A stretch of 64,000 nt of DNA, from positions 353,501 to 417,500 of the forward strand of contig NC_033565.1 in assembly GCF_001680005.1 (NCBI RefSeq), given 5' to 3'. The position numbers and the translations under genes were made by a program. The notes under the pieces are model-generated. The model was not told the DNA's origin. It saw only the letters and a list, made by a program, of their open reading frames with translations, and did no database searches. Shown one piece after another: positions 25,022 to 35,645 of this stretch. How positions within the stretch are numbered: the stretch's first letter is position 1; every line of letters starts with the position of its first letter. This stretch comes from Plasmodium coatneyi (Eukaryota; Apicomplexa; Aconoidasida; Haemosporida; Plasmodiidae).

Positions 25022-25710
25022 ACGGGGTGCTTAAAAAAAGAGTATATGTTAACATAAACAGATTCGTTCGTGTGCGCTTAAGCAGAGGTACGCCCAGTAT
25101 GGTTTCCCTAAAAATAATTCACGTCTCGTTTGAGCACCGCAATACTGTAAGCACATTCTTATTTGGGGACGTCATTTGGGGGAAAAAATAAAGAAAATAT
25201 TGCTATACGTTTCTTTTTTTTTCAAAATTTTTTAATTCATAAAATACTAAAGCTATCTCCCCCTTGGGTGACATTTTTTGACACTCTTAAAAAGGGAGAG
25301 GAAGAAGGAACGCGCGTGTGCCAGATGGTTCTCAAATGAGTGACACAAAACCATAAGCACATACAAGTGCTTGCATACGTCCGTATGTTTACGCTTGTGT
25401 TTGCGCAGAACAACATAGCGAAAACTGGGGAGCAGCTAGTTGAGGGAGCCGACAAAGCGAACAGAGCATAGTAAAAAAAACAACCATCTTTTACCATGTT
25501 CACAATCACATCCGCATGGCTTCCCCTTCACCCAGGAAAAACGGAATAAACAAACCAAAGGGGGAGGCAGAGTGAAGAAACAGTGGAGAGGGGCTAGCCA
25601 AAAGGGAAAGGCGAAAGAAAAAGGCAGCCCAAACAGGCGGAAGCGCAAACGAAGGCGAACGAATTAAAACGGGAAGTCCACACCCCAGCCCACCACAAAA
25701 AACGTATATC

Positions 25711-27723
25711 ATGCCAAGACATATTTACATACTTCTCATCGATTGCTTCCTTGGCCTATCAGTCGCGTATACCTTCCTATTTGAGCATGTAACGGGTCAC
25801 AAAAAAATAGTTACCTTCGACAAAGAATTCCACCGAAATAAAATCCACGTGAAAAATAGAAAGAAGTATTTATTTGTGTGCAGAAATTCGTCCACAAGGG
25901 GTAAGAGGATATCTTCAAAGGGTTTCATTTTGAAGCACCACAGGGTGAACCACCCACCAAGTCAAGTACCCAGCGGCGCCGTTGCCCTGTTGAGAACAAA
26001 CCGCAAGTCCTTCTTGACACCAAACAAGTTCAAAATATTCAGTAGTGACATTCGAAAGGACAGTTTTTCAAAAGATAGTGAAGATGGAGGAGAAAGTGAA
26101 AAGCAGGATGAACAAAATCTAACGGGTGAAAAGAACGACAAGTGGAAAAAGTATTACGAGGAAAAGAGGAAGAAGGAAATATTGAAAGATTTAGATAAGA
26201 ATGTGCGGAAAAGAGGGGAAGGATTGATAAGCGGTAGTCCTGCGGAGAAAAATGATTCTATGCGTGGAGGCGTGGGTAGCGAAAATAACAGTAAGGAAGA
26301 AGGAAGGGACCTTCGGACAGAGGAAGAAGATGTCCAAAATGGGAAAGATCAGGAGGAACTAGAAGCTGAGGAGGAAGAGGATGAAGAGGAAAGTGACGAT
26401 GATGATGACGAAGACTACGACTCGTACGACACCTACGACGACGAAGACACACACGGCGCCCATGCACACCGCAGCGCACATGACAGGAGGGATACCCACC
26501 TGGATTACCCCTACGACCACGAAGGGGCTCAAGGGAGAAATCTCTTCTTCGCGAACAGTAAGAACAGCGAAAACGCGCATGGTAAATTTTATGACGACAG
26601 GAAAAGCGGGGCCGCCTCGAACCCCCCCTCAATAAATGAAAGCATAAATAATATCTTCTCATCGAAAAGAACGACGAAAGATTTCCCCCTCTTTTTCCCC
26701 TTGAACAATAAACCCTTCGAAAATAGCAACAATAAATATTTTGACAAAATTTGCAGTATCCCCCCAAATGAGCTCATTAACCGATTTTTTGAAAACACAT
26801 CCGAAAGGGTTAAAGAAGCTGTAAAAAATATCATTTTTAACATCATTGGAAATATTCAAAAGTACACCATCGAAACTTCTATTTTGATTACCTACGACAA
26901 AATTTATAATTTTCTCCTCCAAATTATCCTCACGGGGTATATGATAAAGAACGCAGATTATCGGCTCAGTCTTAATGAATCCTTGTATGACCAAAATGAT
27001 ATTGTAAACAGAAAGGAGGACGATTTGTTCAATTTGAAAAAATCCTTTTATGGCTTATTTGCTAATATCAACCAGAGTAGTGAAGAAGAAACGCTCAACG
27101 CGAGTGAGTTAAGTAAGCCGGAACATGGAAGTCCCCAAGCACCAAGCCAGGAAGGGGAAGACATACAAAAAAACCCTAACGTTGATGGGGAACCCCTAAC
27201 CAATAGTAACCTGCAGAATAATCTTAGCAGTGATGATGTCCTTGATCAGAATGGTAACCCGTATAGTTATGAGGAAGGGGGTCACCAATTACCATCAGAG
27301 AGCACATCCTCCTCGAGCGAAAAAAATGGCGAAAGCGATAACTTCCCAATAATTAACACAAAGAATTATATTATATTTTTACGGAAAAGAATTAAGTCCT
27401 TAGAAATGCAGTTAAAAAAATTAAAAGAAAATAAAACCATTTTAAATGACGATTTACTTTCATACATAAAGTCACTCACAGATGTGCAGCTCCGTTCACT
27501 GACAGACAACATCGGACCACTGGTCCTCGATGCAACAAAAAAAATTGTGGAATTAGTAATACAGGGCATGACATTAAACATTAACAAAAACTCGTCCAAT
27601 GAATTAATATATGTAAGTGGCTCTGTGCTCACTTATATCTGTTTCTGGCAGTTGATAATCGGGTACACTCTTAGGGAAATGGAAATTCGTGATGAACTCT
27701 CCGATTATCTGAAGGGCAACTAG
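25711..27723 (+). CDS. DUF760-like protein with N-terminal leader, probably apicoplast
   Basis: 670 residues in one exon. It begins with a hydrophobic leader (YILLIDCFLGLSVAYTFLF) followed by a Lys/Arg/Asn-rich stretch, which fits a bipartite apicoplast presequence. A long acidic, low-complexity region follows at about 120-260 (EEEEDEEESDDDDDEDYDSY). Two conserved C-terminal modules resemble plant plastid DUF760 proteins. The first contains ILTGYMIKNADYRLSLNESL (about 410). The second contains LLSYIKSLTDVQLRSLTDNI and ends ICFWQLIIGYTLREMEIRDE (about 640-660). In plant DUF760 proteins the matching segments are of the form TGYMxRNAxYRL and GYSxRNIExR. The molecular role of this domain is unknown to me. 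The family link is by remembered motif only. It is the last conserved-type gene before the KIR/SICAvar island. Confidence 0.75.
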   Translation: MPRHIYILLIDCFLGLSVAYTFLFEHVTGHKKIVTFDKEFHRNKIHVKNRKKYLFVCRNSSTRGKRISSKGFILKHHRVNHPPSQVPSGAVALLRTNRKSFLTPNKFKIFSSDIRKDSFSKDSEDGGESEKQDEQNLTGEKNDKWKKYYEEKRKKEILKDLDKNVRKRGEGLISGSPAEKNDSMRGGVGSENNSKEEGRDLRTEEEDVQNGKDQEELEAEEEEDEEESDDDDDEDYDSYDTYDDEDTHGAHAHRSAHDRRDTHLDYPYDHEGAQGRNLFFANSKNSENAHGKFYDDRKSGAASNPPSINESINNIFSSKRTTKDFPLFFPLNNKPFENSNNKYFDKICSIPPNELINRFFENTSERVKEAVKNIIFNIIGNIQKYTIETSILITYDKIYNFLLQIILTGYMIKNADYRLSLNESLYDQNDIVNRKEDDLFNLKKSFYGLFANINQSSEEETLNASELSKPEHGSPQAPSQEGEDIQKNPNVDGEPLTNSNLQNNLSSDDVLDQNGNPYSYEEGGHQLPSESTSSSSEKNGESDNFPIINTKNYIIFLRKRIKSLEMQLKKLKENKTILNDDLLSYIKSLTDVQLRSLTDNIGPLVLDATKKIVELVIQGMTLNINKNSSNELIYVSGSVLTYICFWQLIIGYTLREMEIRDELSDYLKGN

Positions 27724-28569
27724 CCACCCTTCCAAGGGGAAAAACACCTACAAATATGTACATACATATTTATACATACATGTATACTTCTGTATCAATG
27801 AAATAAAAGGGAAAGGGAAATTCCCCGCATTTTGCGCATCTTCGTGCTCGCTGGAAACGAGCGAAACCCCTCTGCATGCACTGGCTGGTGTGCAGCTATT
27901 TTTGTTACTCCTTATTTTTTTTTTTTTAATAAAAAAAAATAACCATTCGAAAATACTGAACTGATATTAACACCCAATTTGCTTGGGGAACTCGATGCAC
28001 ATCCTTTTCTCCTGGCGAAATGGTTCACCCCGCAAAAGAGCATCTTCACCGTGTGTGTCGGTATGCTTCAGGTTAGACCACAAATAAAAGTAATTTGACG
28101 CAATGCCATCAACTAATGTTTTTGCATGACGGCTCTGATTGCTCCTCTTCTATTATACATCACAGCAATGATCACAAAGAGGAATAAGCACATTGACATG
28201 CAGCAATAATTTCTCCAGTCCTTTCCAACAGAGCATTAAATTTCCTTTTGAGATTAAAAATATGCCATCCTTAATGAAATAGGAAGAACTTGAGTGGTTT
28301 GTTACACCTCTTGCCGAGGCACTTATTTATATGAACAATAAGAAGTCATGCAATTTTTTTTTTTTTTTATTCTTTTTCCACACTTTTTTTTCTTTTTCTT
28401 TCTACTTTCTTATTCTTCTTTTTCTGATGGATCCTACCGCCCGCACATTTCTGCTTGGCCAGGTGTACGCCTGAACGGGGATCGAGGAGTTATTCCCACT
28501 AGAGATTCCTCCTTTATTTATAGTAGGTAACCGTCATCCGAGCAGTTCTTCACCTGAATAAACACACCC
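27724..28569. other. Boundary spacer between conserved core and variant-gene island
   Basis: An AT-rich stretch with TA-rich and T-run patches (27914-27929, 28354-28368, 28385-28425). A minus-strand open stretch near 28410-28520 reads SSIPVQAYTWPSRNVRAVGS with a basic end, but no acceptor in the right phase was found. The sequence character changes from here onward. Confidence 0.4.
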
Positions 28570-28855
28570 TTAACCCCTTATTCTACCACCTCTCACCACA
28601 TCACTCAAATATCACTAATTCTTCCTTCCACTTGCACCTCTAACACCACCTTCCTTCCACATACCACCTAACAACAACAAACGTACCAACCTACCACCTT
28701 ACTTCCACCGTACCACCCACCTACCACCCCTAGCAACCTTCCTACCACCAACCACCCCTAATACAACCTTCCTTCCACCTACCACCACCCTAACAACCTT
28801 TCTTCCACCTACCACCCCTAACAACCCACCTACTACCTATCACCAACGACTACTT
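28570..28855. repeat. Pyrimidine-rich minisatellite (ACCACCCCTAACAACCTTCC type)
   Basis: Imperfect repeats built from CCTTCCTTCCACC, TACCACC and CCCTAACAAC units. The same units recur at 29535-29885, 37800-38290 (inside a KIR intron) and 61900-62215 (inside a SICAvar intron). They therefore form a dispersed repeat family of this island that occurs largely within introns and spacers. Confidence 0.8.
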
Positions 28856-28934
28856 TCTACCTGCAGTGGAATGCATACATTATTATTAAATACTCTTTAA
28901 AATAAAAGAAATAAGGAGGAAGAACTGTGCTTAC

Positions 28935-29025
28935 CCATCTTCTCTTAAAGAATTCTTCCACTTTCTCCTCTGCTGTCTCGCCCATTTTCTCGTTTATTTT
29001 ATTGTCCAATTCAGAGGAGGTATGC
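28935..29025 (-). CDS. Orphan exon-like segment
   Basis: A 91-base minus-strand segment bounded by a good acceptor (CATTCCTGCAG) and a good donor (GGGTAAGC after ...AGATGG). It encodes HTSSELDNKINEKMGETAEE followed by KVEEFFKRRW. It is charged and helical in character. No in-phase partner exon was found, so it may be a relic of a variant-family gene or an exon of an unrecognised gene. The protein family is not identified. Confidence 0.3.
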
Positions 29026-29534
29026 CTGCAGGAATGCAAGTAAAAGATATGTAATTCATGTGTTTCAAATAATAATGATGAGGATGATGAAAGGACAACG
29101 TTGGTAATTTTTTTGTTCCCTTTTCATTCAAAAAGTCAGTATGACAATCACTATCACCTTTATAATCAACCTTATAATCGGTCGTACTTGTTGGTGTAAT
29201 TAGGTTGAGGGGTTGTAGATTGGGTCTTTTACTTTTTTATTTTTGTTTTTTAAATTTCTTCCTGTGTAATTTTTTCCTTCTATTTCATTCTCTCCCTACA
29301 GGTCTCTTAATTTCTGTACTTCCTTCTAAAACAAAAAGAGGGAAATACTCAGACTTTTCTTATTTTTTTTTTTTCTTTCTTTTTATTTTCCCTTTATTTT
29401 CCTTTTTTTTTCCTTTTCATTCTTTTTATCAGAAAGAAGACGTAATTATTCGTCCATACAATATGCTCTGCATTTCTTTGCAAAGAGAAAGAAAAAAAAA
29501 AGAAGAATTAAACACCTCTTTTTTTTTCTTTCCT

Positions 29535-29885
29535 ATTCTTCTTTTCTTCCTTCCTTCCACCTCTAACGCACAAATCTGCACCCCTTACACCCTTCCTTCC
29601 AGCCCTAAACCATCGTTCTGAAACCCTTAAGCCTTCCATTCTACCACCCCTAAACCTTTATTCTAACACCCCTACACCTTACCCCCACACCCCTTATACC
29701 CTTTCATTCTAATACCCCTAGGAACCTACCTTCCACCAACCACCTAACAACACCACCCTAACACAACACCACCCCTAACAACCTTCCAGCTAACAACCTT
29801 CCAGCTAACAACCCACCTACCACCCTAACAACTACCATCTTCCCCCTTAGACCCTCGTTCCTTCCTTAGACCCCTTCCTTTCCCC
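29535..29885. repeat. Pyrimidine-rich minisatellite, second copy
   Basis: CCTTCCTTCCACC / CCCTTACACCC / CTAACAACC units as at 28570-28855, preceded by a TTTTTCTTTT-rich stretch (29360-29420). The following stretch 29886-30956 is AT-rich, without a supported gene, and contains the upstream region of the first KIR gene. Confidence 0.75.
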
Positions 29886-30956
29886 TCCTCCTTTTTTTGT
29901 TCCCTTTTTTTCTTTTTTTTTACTTCTTTCCTTTTATGATCGTTCCGTTATGGGAACTCCTCTCTTCTTTTTCTTCTTTCCTCTTAAAGAAGAAATTTAT
30001 TATAAATAATTTATTCATATGTACTGAAGAACTGTTTGCACATTACATTATATTATATGTATATATACCATCATTTTTTGAGCTAGTCTGCCCATTCGTT
30101 CTTCCTTTTTTAGTTTTCTACTCCATTGCATTTGTTCATATTTTTATACTTCAATTATATACGGTACGGTGCGATTTTGATGCATACATGTGTATGTGTA
30201 TATAGGGTATGTTGCTACTATGTAAGTTCTGCACTACATATTATAAAGAAGAAACGAAAAAAGAAAAAGTAAATTATTATTTTTACACAGCGGTCATAAA
30301 CGGAAGGAGCGCCTTAGTATGGATTCCTGCTGTAAGAATAAATGGGATTATTCTTATTGTGTAATTCTTTTTTTTTCCCATTTTATACATCCATTTGCAT
30401 TTCTGAATAGAAATGCAGGACACACAATCCACAAAAGGGGGAATAAGTTATATATGTAATGTACGTTACTATGCATAGGCAATTTTTAAGTAGCAGTTTT
30501 AAATAACTTTTGAACATAAATTAAATGGGTTAGCAGAAATTTCTATTATGAGAAGGTACATTCTTCTATATGCACAATACATAGGAGAAATTAATAATAA
30601 TGTAATGCACTATTCTATATAATTGCACAAAACCTTGCAAAGTATAATAAATAGATAAGCGATACTCGAAGAATTTGACCCATCTGTTCCTATTCTGTTA
30701 TACTAGTACATTTATTCCTACTTTTTGGTTTTAATTATATATACATATAATGATGTTAATGTATGTGCACATAATATTTTATTTATACCTAAAAAAATTA
30801 GGAATATGCATTAATAAAAAAAAAAAAAGAAAAAAAAATTGGAGTATCGCAATTATGGAGGAAGCAAAGTTCTCATGTATTTATTCTGTATAAACACACA
30901 TAAACCACTGTAGAATAAATTTACGATATATATACAGAAATATACACATTTGAACA

Positions 30957-32445
30957 ATGACACCGGTAATGGGGAACAATGGAAATATGTTTTTCTGTTT
31001 AATGTGCATAATTCCATATACATGTAATCTTTTATCCACAATATAACGGACACTTAAAGAATACATACATATATCTATATATATATATACACCTTTCCAA
31101 TAACACCTGTAGGGACAAAGTGGAACACGTACTTTATATTCCGAATGGATCTATGAGATGTTGGAAAAGGGGGGAACTGCGTCTACGGGCTCTAATACAT
31201 TGGCCACTGCACCATTGACTAACGTAACTGGGTATGCAGATTTTAAAAATTGGCTGAGCACAATTGAAGGTGCATGGAACCTCGTACATAAAATAAAAGA
31301 TGAACAATCACAGTCCGTTGATAATACTATCTGCGATTATTTCTATTATTGGTTAGGGGACACACTATTTGTGCAATGTGCTTTGGGTTCAATCTCAGAT
31401 GCTATGAGTAAAATATACCAGCAATTGAAGGCTACTCCTGGTGAAAATGAATGCGGTTCCCTAGGTCACCATAGTAGCAAAGATGTCTTCAATGAAAATA
31501 AAACAAAATTCGACCTCCAACAGGACTATGAACCAAAGGGAGACAAATTAAAAAAGTATTATGAATCCTGTAGTGATTATTATCGTAGGACGTACAGAAC
31601 CACTACTCCAAGTGTTCCTACTAATGTGGAAGAGAAATGTAAGAACGGTGGTACTAACCCTACTGATCCATATTGTACCAAATTCAAGACTACCTATGCA
31701 AAATACTGCCAACAAAATTCAACTGAAGAGGCTTGTGCAATAGTCAATGGAGTAGAAGCTTCCTCTGCACGCAGTGGTGTTCCTGCTGCTCGAAGCAGCA
31801 GCAGCACCGTCGCTCCAATCGTATCTTCTACACTAGGCACCGCATTAGTAGGATTACCAACAATGGTATTCCTTTTATATAAAGTAATAATTACGTCAAT
31901 TATTCTCCTTACGTTTAGGGAAAAAAATACATATATTTGTGTTGTACATGTACATAGATATAAACATACATATATATACACATACTATATATATACAATA
32001 CACACTTGTACACATATATAGTACACATATATATATACATATATACATATATATGTACATATGTATATATGTGTGGACATGTACACATATATATATGGTA
32101 CACATTTTCACCCCTACCGTCCCATTTCTTTCTTTTCAGTACAAGCTGCTACCATCTTGGTTTAGTAACTATTCTGGTGGAGGACGAGGAAGCACAAATA
32201 ACAATAGAAGCAACACAAGAAAAGGAAGATCCGTCCGAAGGGACCTCGACACATTAACAGCAGCAGACAGTTCAACCATATATTCCACCGAGTATTCTAC
32301 AGTAGACGACGTGTCAACAACAAATTCCATGTCAGATAGAGCATCTACCATATTTGAAGGGCCATCTAAAAGGAGAAAAACAGTAGCAGGAATAACAAAT
32401 AATAGTAATAGGCGACCAAAAAATATCATGTATCAACGTATATAG
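30957..32445 (+). CDS. KIR: KIR protein (pir superfamily), gene 1
   Basis: Variant infected-erythrocyte protein family of the P. knowlesi clade. Three exons in the standard kir layout: 30957-30965 (Met-Thr-Pro, inferred), 31113-31883 and 32140-32445, all in phase 0, giving about 361 residues. The cysteine-containing ectodomain has the family motif DYFYYWLGDTLF and an IYQQLKATPG segment. A low-complexity Ser/Ala stretch then leads into the TM helix ending LVGLPTMVFLLYK at the exon 2 donor GTAATA. The cytoplasmic exon begins YKLLPSWFSNYSGGGRGS, carries the Ser/Thr/Tyr repeats SSTIYSTEYSTVDDVSTT and ends IMYQRI. The 256-base intron 2 has long TATATA tracts. The first exon is short and was chosen because its GTAATG donor keeps phase with the TGTAG acceptor; another start is possible. 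No frameshift is visible. Confidence 0.87.
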
Positions 32446-32539
32446 ATCAGCGCATATAATAGTGCTGTCCTCCCATCCTCCCACCACTAAGTGTGACAAA
32501 AATGAAAAAAAAGGACTCTACACTACTACTACACTATAC

Positions 32540-32890
32540 TACACTATACTACACTACACTAACACAACATTCTAATAATACACCACCACACCACACCACA
32601 CACTCTAATAATAATACCACCCTAACAACAACACCACCCTAACAACAACACCACCCTAACAACAACACCACCCTAACAACAACACCACCCTAACAACAAC
32701 ACCACCCTAACAACAACACCACCCTAACAACCACACCACACTCTAATAATAATACCACCACACTAACACCACACTACACTAATACTATACTAATAGTATA
32801 CACTAATAATATCACCACACAAATACCACACTCTAATAATACACCACACTAATAATACCACACCAGACACTCTAATACAGGAGTACACAC
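32540..32890. repeat. Tandem repeats, including a 17-bp unit in 7 copies
   Basis: Simple CTACTACACTA-type repeats lead into a tandem array at about 32616-32730 of the 17-base unit ACCACCCTAACAACAAC, with CCCTAAC recurring every 17 bases seven times, then CACTCTAATAATA units. It lies just 3' of the first KIR gene. The remaining spacer to 33583 is AT-rich without a supported gene. Confidence 0.85.
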
Positions 32891-33583
32891 TATAATACTT
32901 TAAATCTGTCGTGCTATACTTAAAAAAAAAAAATCCATTCCATTTCCTTCCTTATAACACATGCAAAAAAAAGAAAGCGAACTCATTCGAACATGCAAAA
33001 AATGTAACTTTTCTTTTAATTGTTTTATATTCACCCTTATATCTGAAATAAAAGCAGCAAAATTTTCAGCGTACATACGCAAACACATGCACATATACAA
33101 CGCAACGCTGTACACCTATACAACTCTATTTATAATTTTTCTAATATGCTCAAAATATGTAATGCACAATTCGCTCTTATTACAACGTTAGAAATGCAAC
33201 ATATAATTGAGAAAAAGTGCTCACATTAATATATTTTTTCCTTCGCTCTCTCACTAGCTCTCTCTCTTTTTGTACAAAAAAAAAAAAAGAATACGAACCA
33301 CTTCAACTACTTCTGAAATAGTAGAATTATGTCCTAAAATGAAATAGTTTTTCATTATTTTTAATCATAACATTTTTCGTATTAATTATTGTGCATTTTA
33401 ATTTTAAATTTAGAAATAAAAGTTTATTAAAGTTACATTCACACACTTAAAAAAGAAAGAGCAGTAAATCGCGAACTACAAACGCACTCTATTTTATTAA
33501 TGTTTACTAATAATAAAAAAAAAAAAGAAGAAAAGTAATCATATAACGTACTAATATACATAAAAAAGGAAGCAAGCAAAAAA

Positions 33584-34410
33584 ATGGCAACTCTAAAATA
33601 TTTAATGCTCATCTTCGTATATTGCTCATGGCAATACCCTAACCACCATGTATGACAGTTACTATTAAATTGTTGAAATTTGACGAACATATATATTTAT
33701 TATGATTAAAAATCTTTTTTACGCTCTTTTAGCACTAAAAATTGAAAAAAAAAGTAGGGTGTGTTGGAAAAAAAAAAAATTTCCATCACCCCTAACAGCC
33801 TTCCTTCCACTTACCATCCCTAACAACCCTTCTCCTTCTTTCTCTTTTTTTTATCTTTTAGGTGAGTGCTATAAGCACATCATACAAGGGTGTCGAAACA
33901 AAAAAGAGAAGTACCACCTTAGGAGAAGGTGTGGGCACACTGTTAAAGGAAAAAGGTGACGCCACGGGGTCAAACAAACAACCAAATCCAACTACACCAT
34001 CACCTTCTTGTGATAAGAACAACAAACAGCCAAATCCAAATGCACCATGTTCAACAAAAGGAAAGGAAAAAAGCTGGCGAGATCGACTGTTTTGTAGATT
34101 ATTTCGTGGGGAGGTGAAAACACATGAATGGTTGCCTGTCGTAATAAGTATACCTTTCCTTTATGTATGGATTCCAAGTATTTTGAACTCGCTTATTACT
34201 GTTATTCCAGGGGCGTCAGACGCCAATTGGTTATATGTAATCGACCTCATAGTTTATTTAATCCTTGGGTTAGTAATCATTTTCGTCCTTCGGAAATTTT
34301 GGTTTTCCAAGGAAGGAAAGAATTTGTCCAATAAAATACTAAAATGCAAACCATCTACAGAAGAGAAGGTTGCTTTACTCACACAAAACAAATCTGAAAA
34401 AACAGAATAG
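33584..34410 (+). CDS. Two-TM protein with signal-peptide exon (exported-type family), copy 1
   Basis: Two exons join in phase 0. Exon 1, 33584-33649, encodes a 22-residue hydrophobic leader (MATLKYLMLIFVYCSWQYPN) ending at GTATGA. Exon 2, 33862-34410, follows a TTTTATCTTTTAG acceptor and starts Val-Ser-Ala. The mature region (about 204 residues in total) is polar and Pro/Asn-rich (SNKQPNPTTPSPSCDKNNKQ). Two TM helices sit near the C-terminus (LPVVISIPFLYVWIPSIL and VIDLIVYLILGLVIIFVL), with a charged tail. Two other genes here (39240-40015 and 46803-47764) have the same design. The topology resembles 2TM variant proteins of malaria parasites, so export is plausible, but no RxLxE/Q/D motif is visible. 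Function is unknown. Confidence 0.72.
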
Positions 34411-34659
34411 TTGGAAGGTATTACATGGGTGGAAGAAAGGTTGTTATGGGTGGATGGAAGGGAAATAACGAATCTTTATATGAGTATGTGTGTATAACAT
34501 TGTTTTTATATTATTGTTCTATATAGTTAGTAAGTCAAAATCTAAATGTTCTATACAAAATGTATGATAGTGCCCGTCCATATTATTATGTATTATTTTA
34601 ATGTATTAATTTAAATGGTGGCACGATTTATTTCCTCTTCATATTAGTGTACGTTAACA

Positions 34660-34764
34660 TTTTCTCCAATATGTAATTTACCAAGACAAAGAGGAAAAAA
34701 TAAAAGATCCGTAAGACGGCAGCAACACTACACGTTAACAGACGACACGACAAAGGACAACTGA
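34660..34764 (+). pseudogene. KIR cytoplasmic-exon fragment
   Basis: A plus-strand frame with RGKNKRSVRRQQHYTLTDDT and a stop soon after at 34762-34764. It resembles the start of a KIR last exon (in gene 1, RKGRSVRRDLDTLTAADSST). The Ser/Thr/Tyr repeats and the usual C-terminus are missing, and no KIR exon 2 precedes it. I read it as a decayed remnant. Confidence 0.5.
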
Positions 34765-34899
34765 CAATGTGTGTCCGTGTATTTGTGTGTGCATGTGTTC
34801 ACACATTAGTTATTGTGTGTGTGTATGTGCACACATATATGAGTTATTATTAGTTATGTTATTTTTATTATTTTTTTTATATATAATTGTAACTTTTAC

Positions 34900-34992
34900 C
34901 TTATATAAAAAGAAGTAAGCATGTGTTGGTAATCCGACTACTCCTAGGATGGAAGGGACGGTGGTGGTAGTCACAGAAAAGAAGGGGAACAA
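34900..34992 (-). pseudogene. KIR TM-exon 3' remnant, minus strand
   Basis: A minus-strand frame reading VTTTTVPSILGVVGLPTHAY then FFLYK, ending at a GTAAAAG donor at 34899. This is the characteristic end of KIR exon 2 (compare GLPTMVFLLYK). The rest of exon 2 is absent. It abuts, head to head, the plus-strand remnant that starts within about 20 bases. Confidence 0.65.
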
Positions 34993-35645
34993 GCTGATAA
35001 TCCTGGTGTCGTCCCTGGTGCTGTGTCTGGTGGACTTACAGCAGCAATAGGACTACCAGAAGTTCTTTTCTTTCTATATAAAGTAATACTACATAATTAT
35101 AATTACAATTATCCATTGTAATTGCCCATTAGAATTGTAATAGTAATTATAATTACAATGGACAATTATAATTGTAACAGTAATTATAATGGACAATTGT
35201 AATTGTAATTATAGTTGTAATTACAATTGTTCATACAATTGTAATTAACACATTGCACACTTAAAAGTACAAGAAATACACATAAATAAGACTGTACACT
35301 ATACATATATATATAATACAAATTCCCACCCCCTCTCTTCCTTTTCATTATTAGTACGGTCTCCTACCCCTTTGGCTTCGTGACCAATTTGGTAACAGCG
35401 CGGGAAGGAGCAACAGTGAAATCATAAAAAAAAGAACAACAACAACGATAGGACGTCAACACTTTGATACTTTAACTGACAGTTCCACGGAATATTCCAC
35501 AACGATGGGTTCAATATCAAATCTCTCAACATCAGACAATTCTATAGACCATTCTACCGTATATAACACACGACTCAGTAGGGGAAGAACAAATAATAAT
35601 AGAACAGGATGGCATAATATAAATATACGTTATCAACGCATGTAA
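34975..35645 (+). pseudogene. KIR gene remnant: end of exon 2 plus exon 3
   Basis: The end of a KIR TM exon (PGVVPGAVSGGLTAAIGLPE then VLFFLYK, ending at 35082 before GTAATA) joins in phase with an intact last exon 35355-35645 (start YGLLPLWLRDQFGNSAGRSN, end NIRYQRM). The cysteine-containing ectodomain and first exon are missing, since the sequence upstream of about 34975 is an inverted KIR fragment. It is a 5'-truncated pseudogene. The intron (35083-35354) has an unusual palindromic TAATTATAATTACAAT repeat. Confidence 0.75.
35085..35250. repeat. Palindromic TAATTATAATTACAATTG repeat cluster
   Basis: Many overlapping units of TAATTATAATTAC, ACAATTATAATTGTAA and ACAATTGTAATTATAG, each close to self-complementary. 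It lies inside the intron of the truncated KIR gene. Such tracts can fold back as hairpins or cruciforms. Confidence 0.75.

Noticed and set aside
26258..26767. Minus-strand Arg/His-rich frame
   Set aside because: Antisense shadow of the acidic low-complexity region of the DUF760-like gene.
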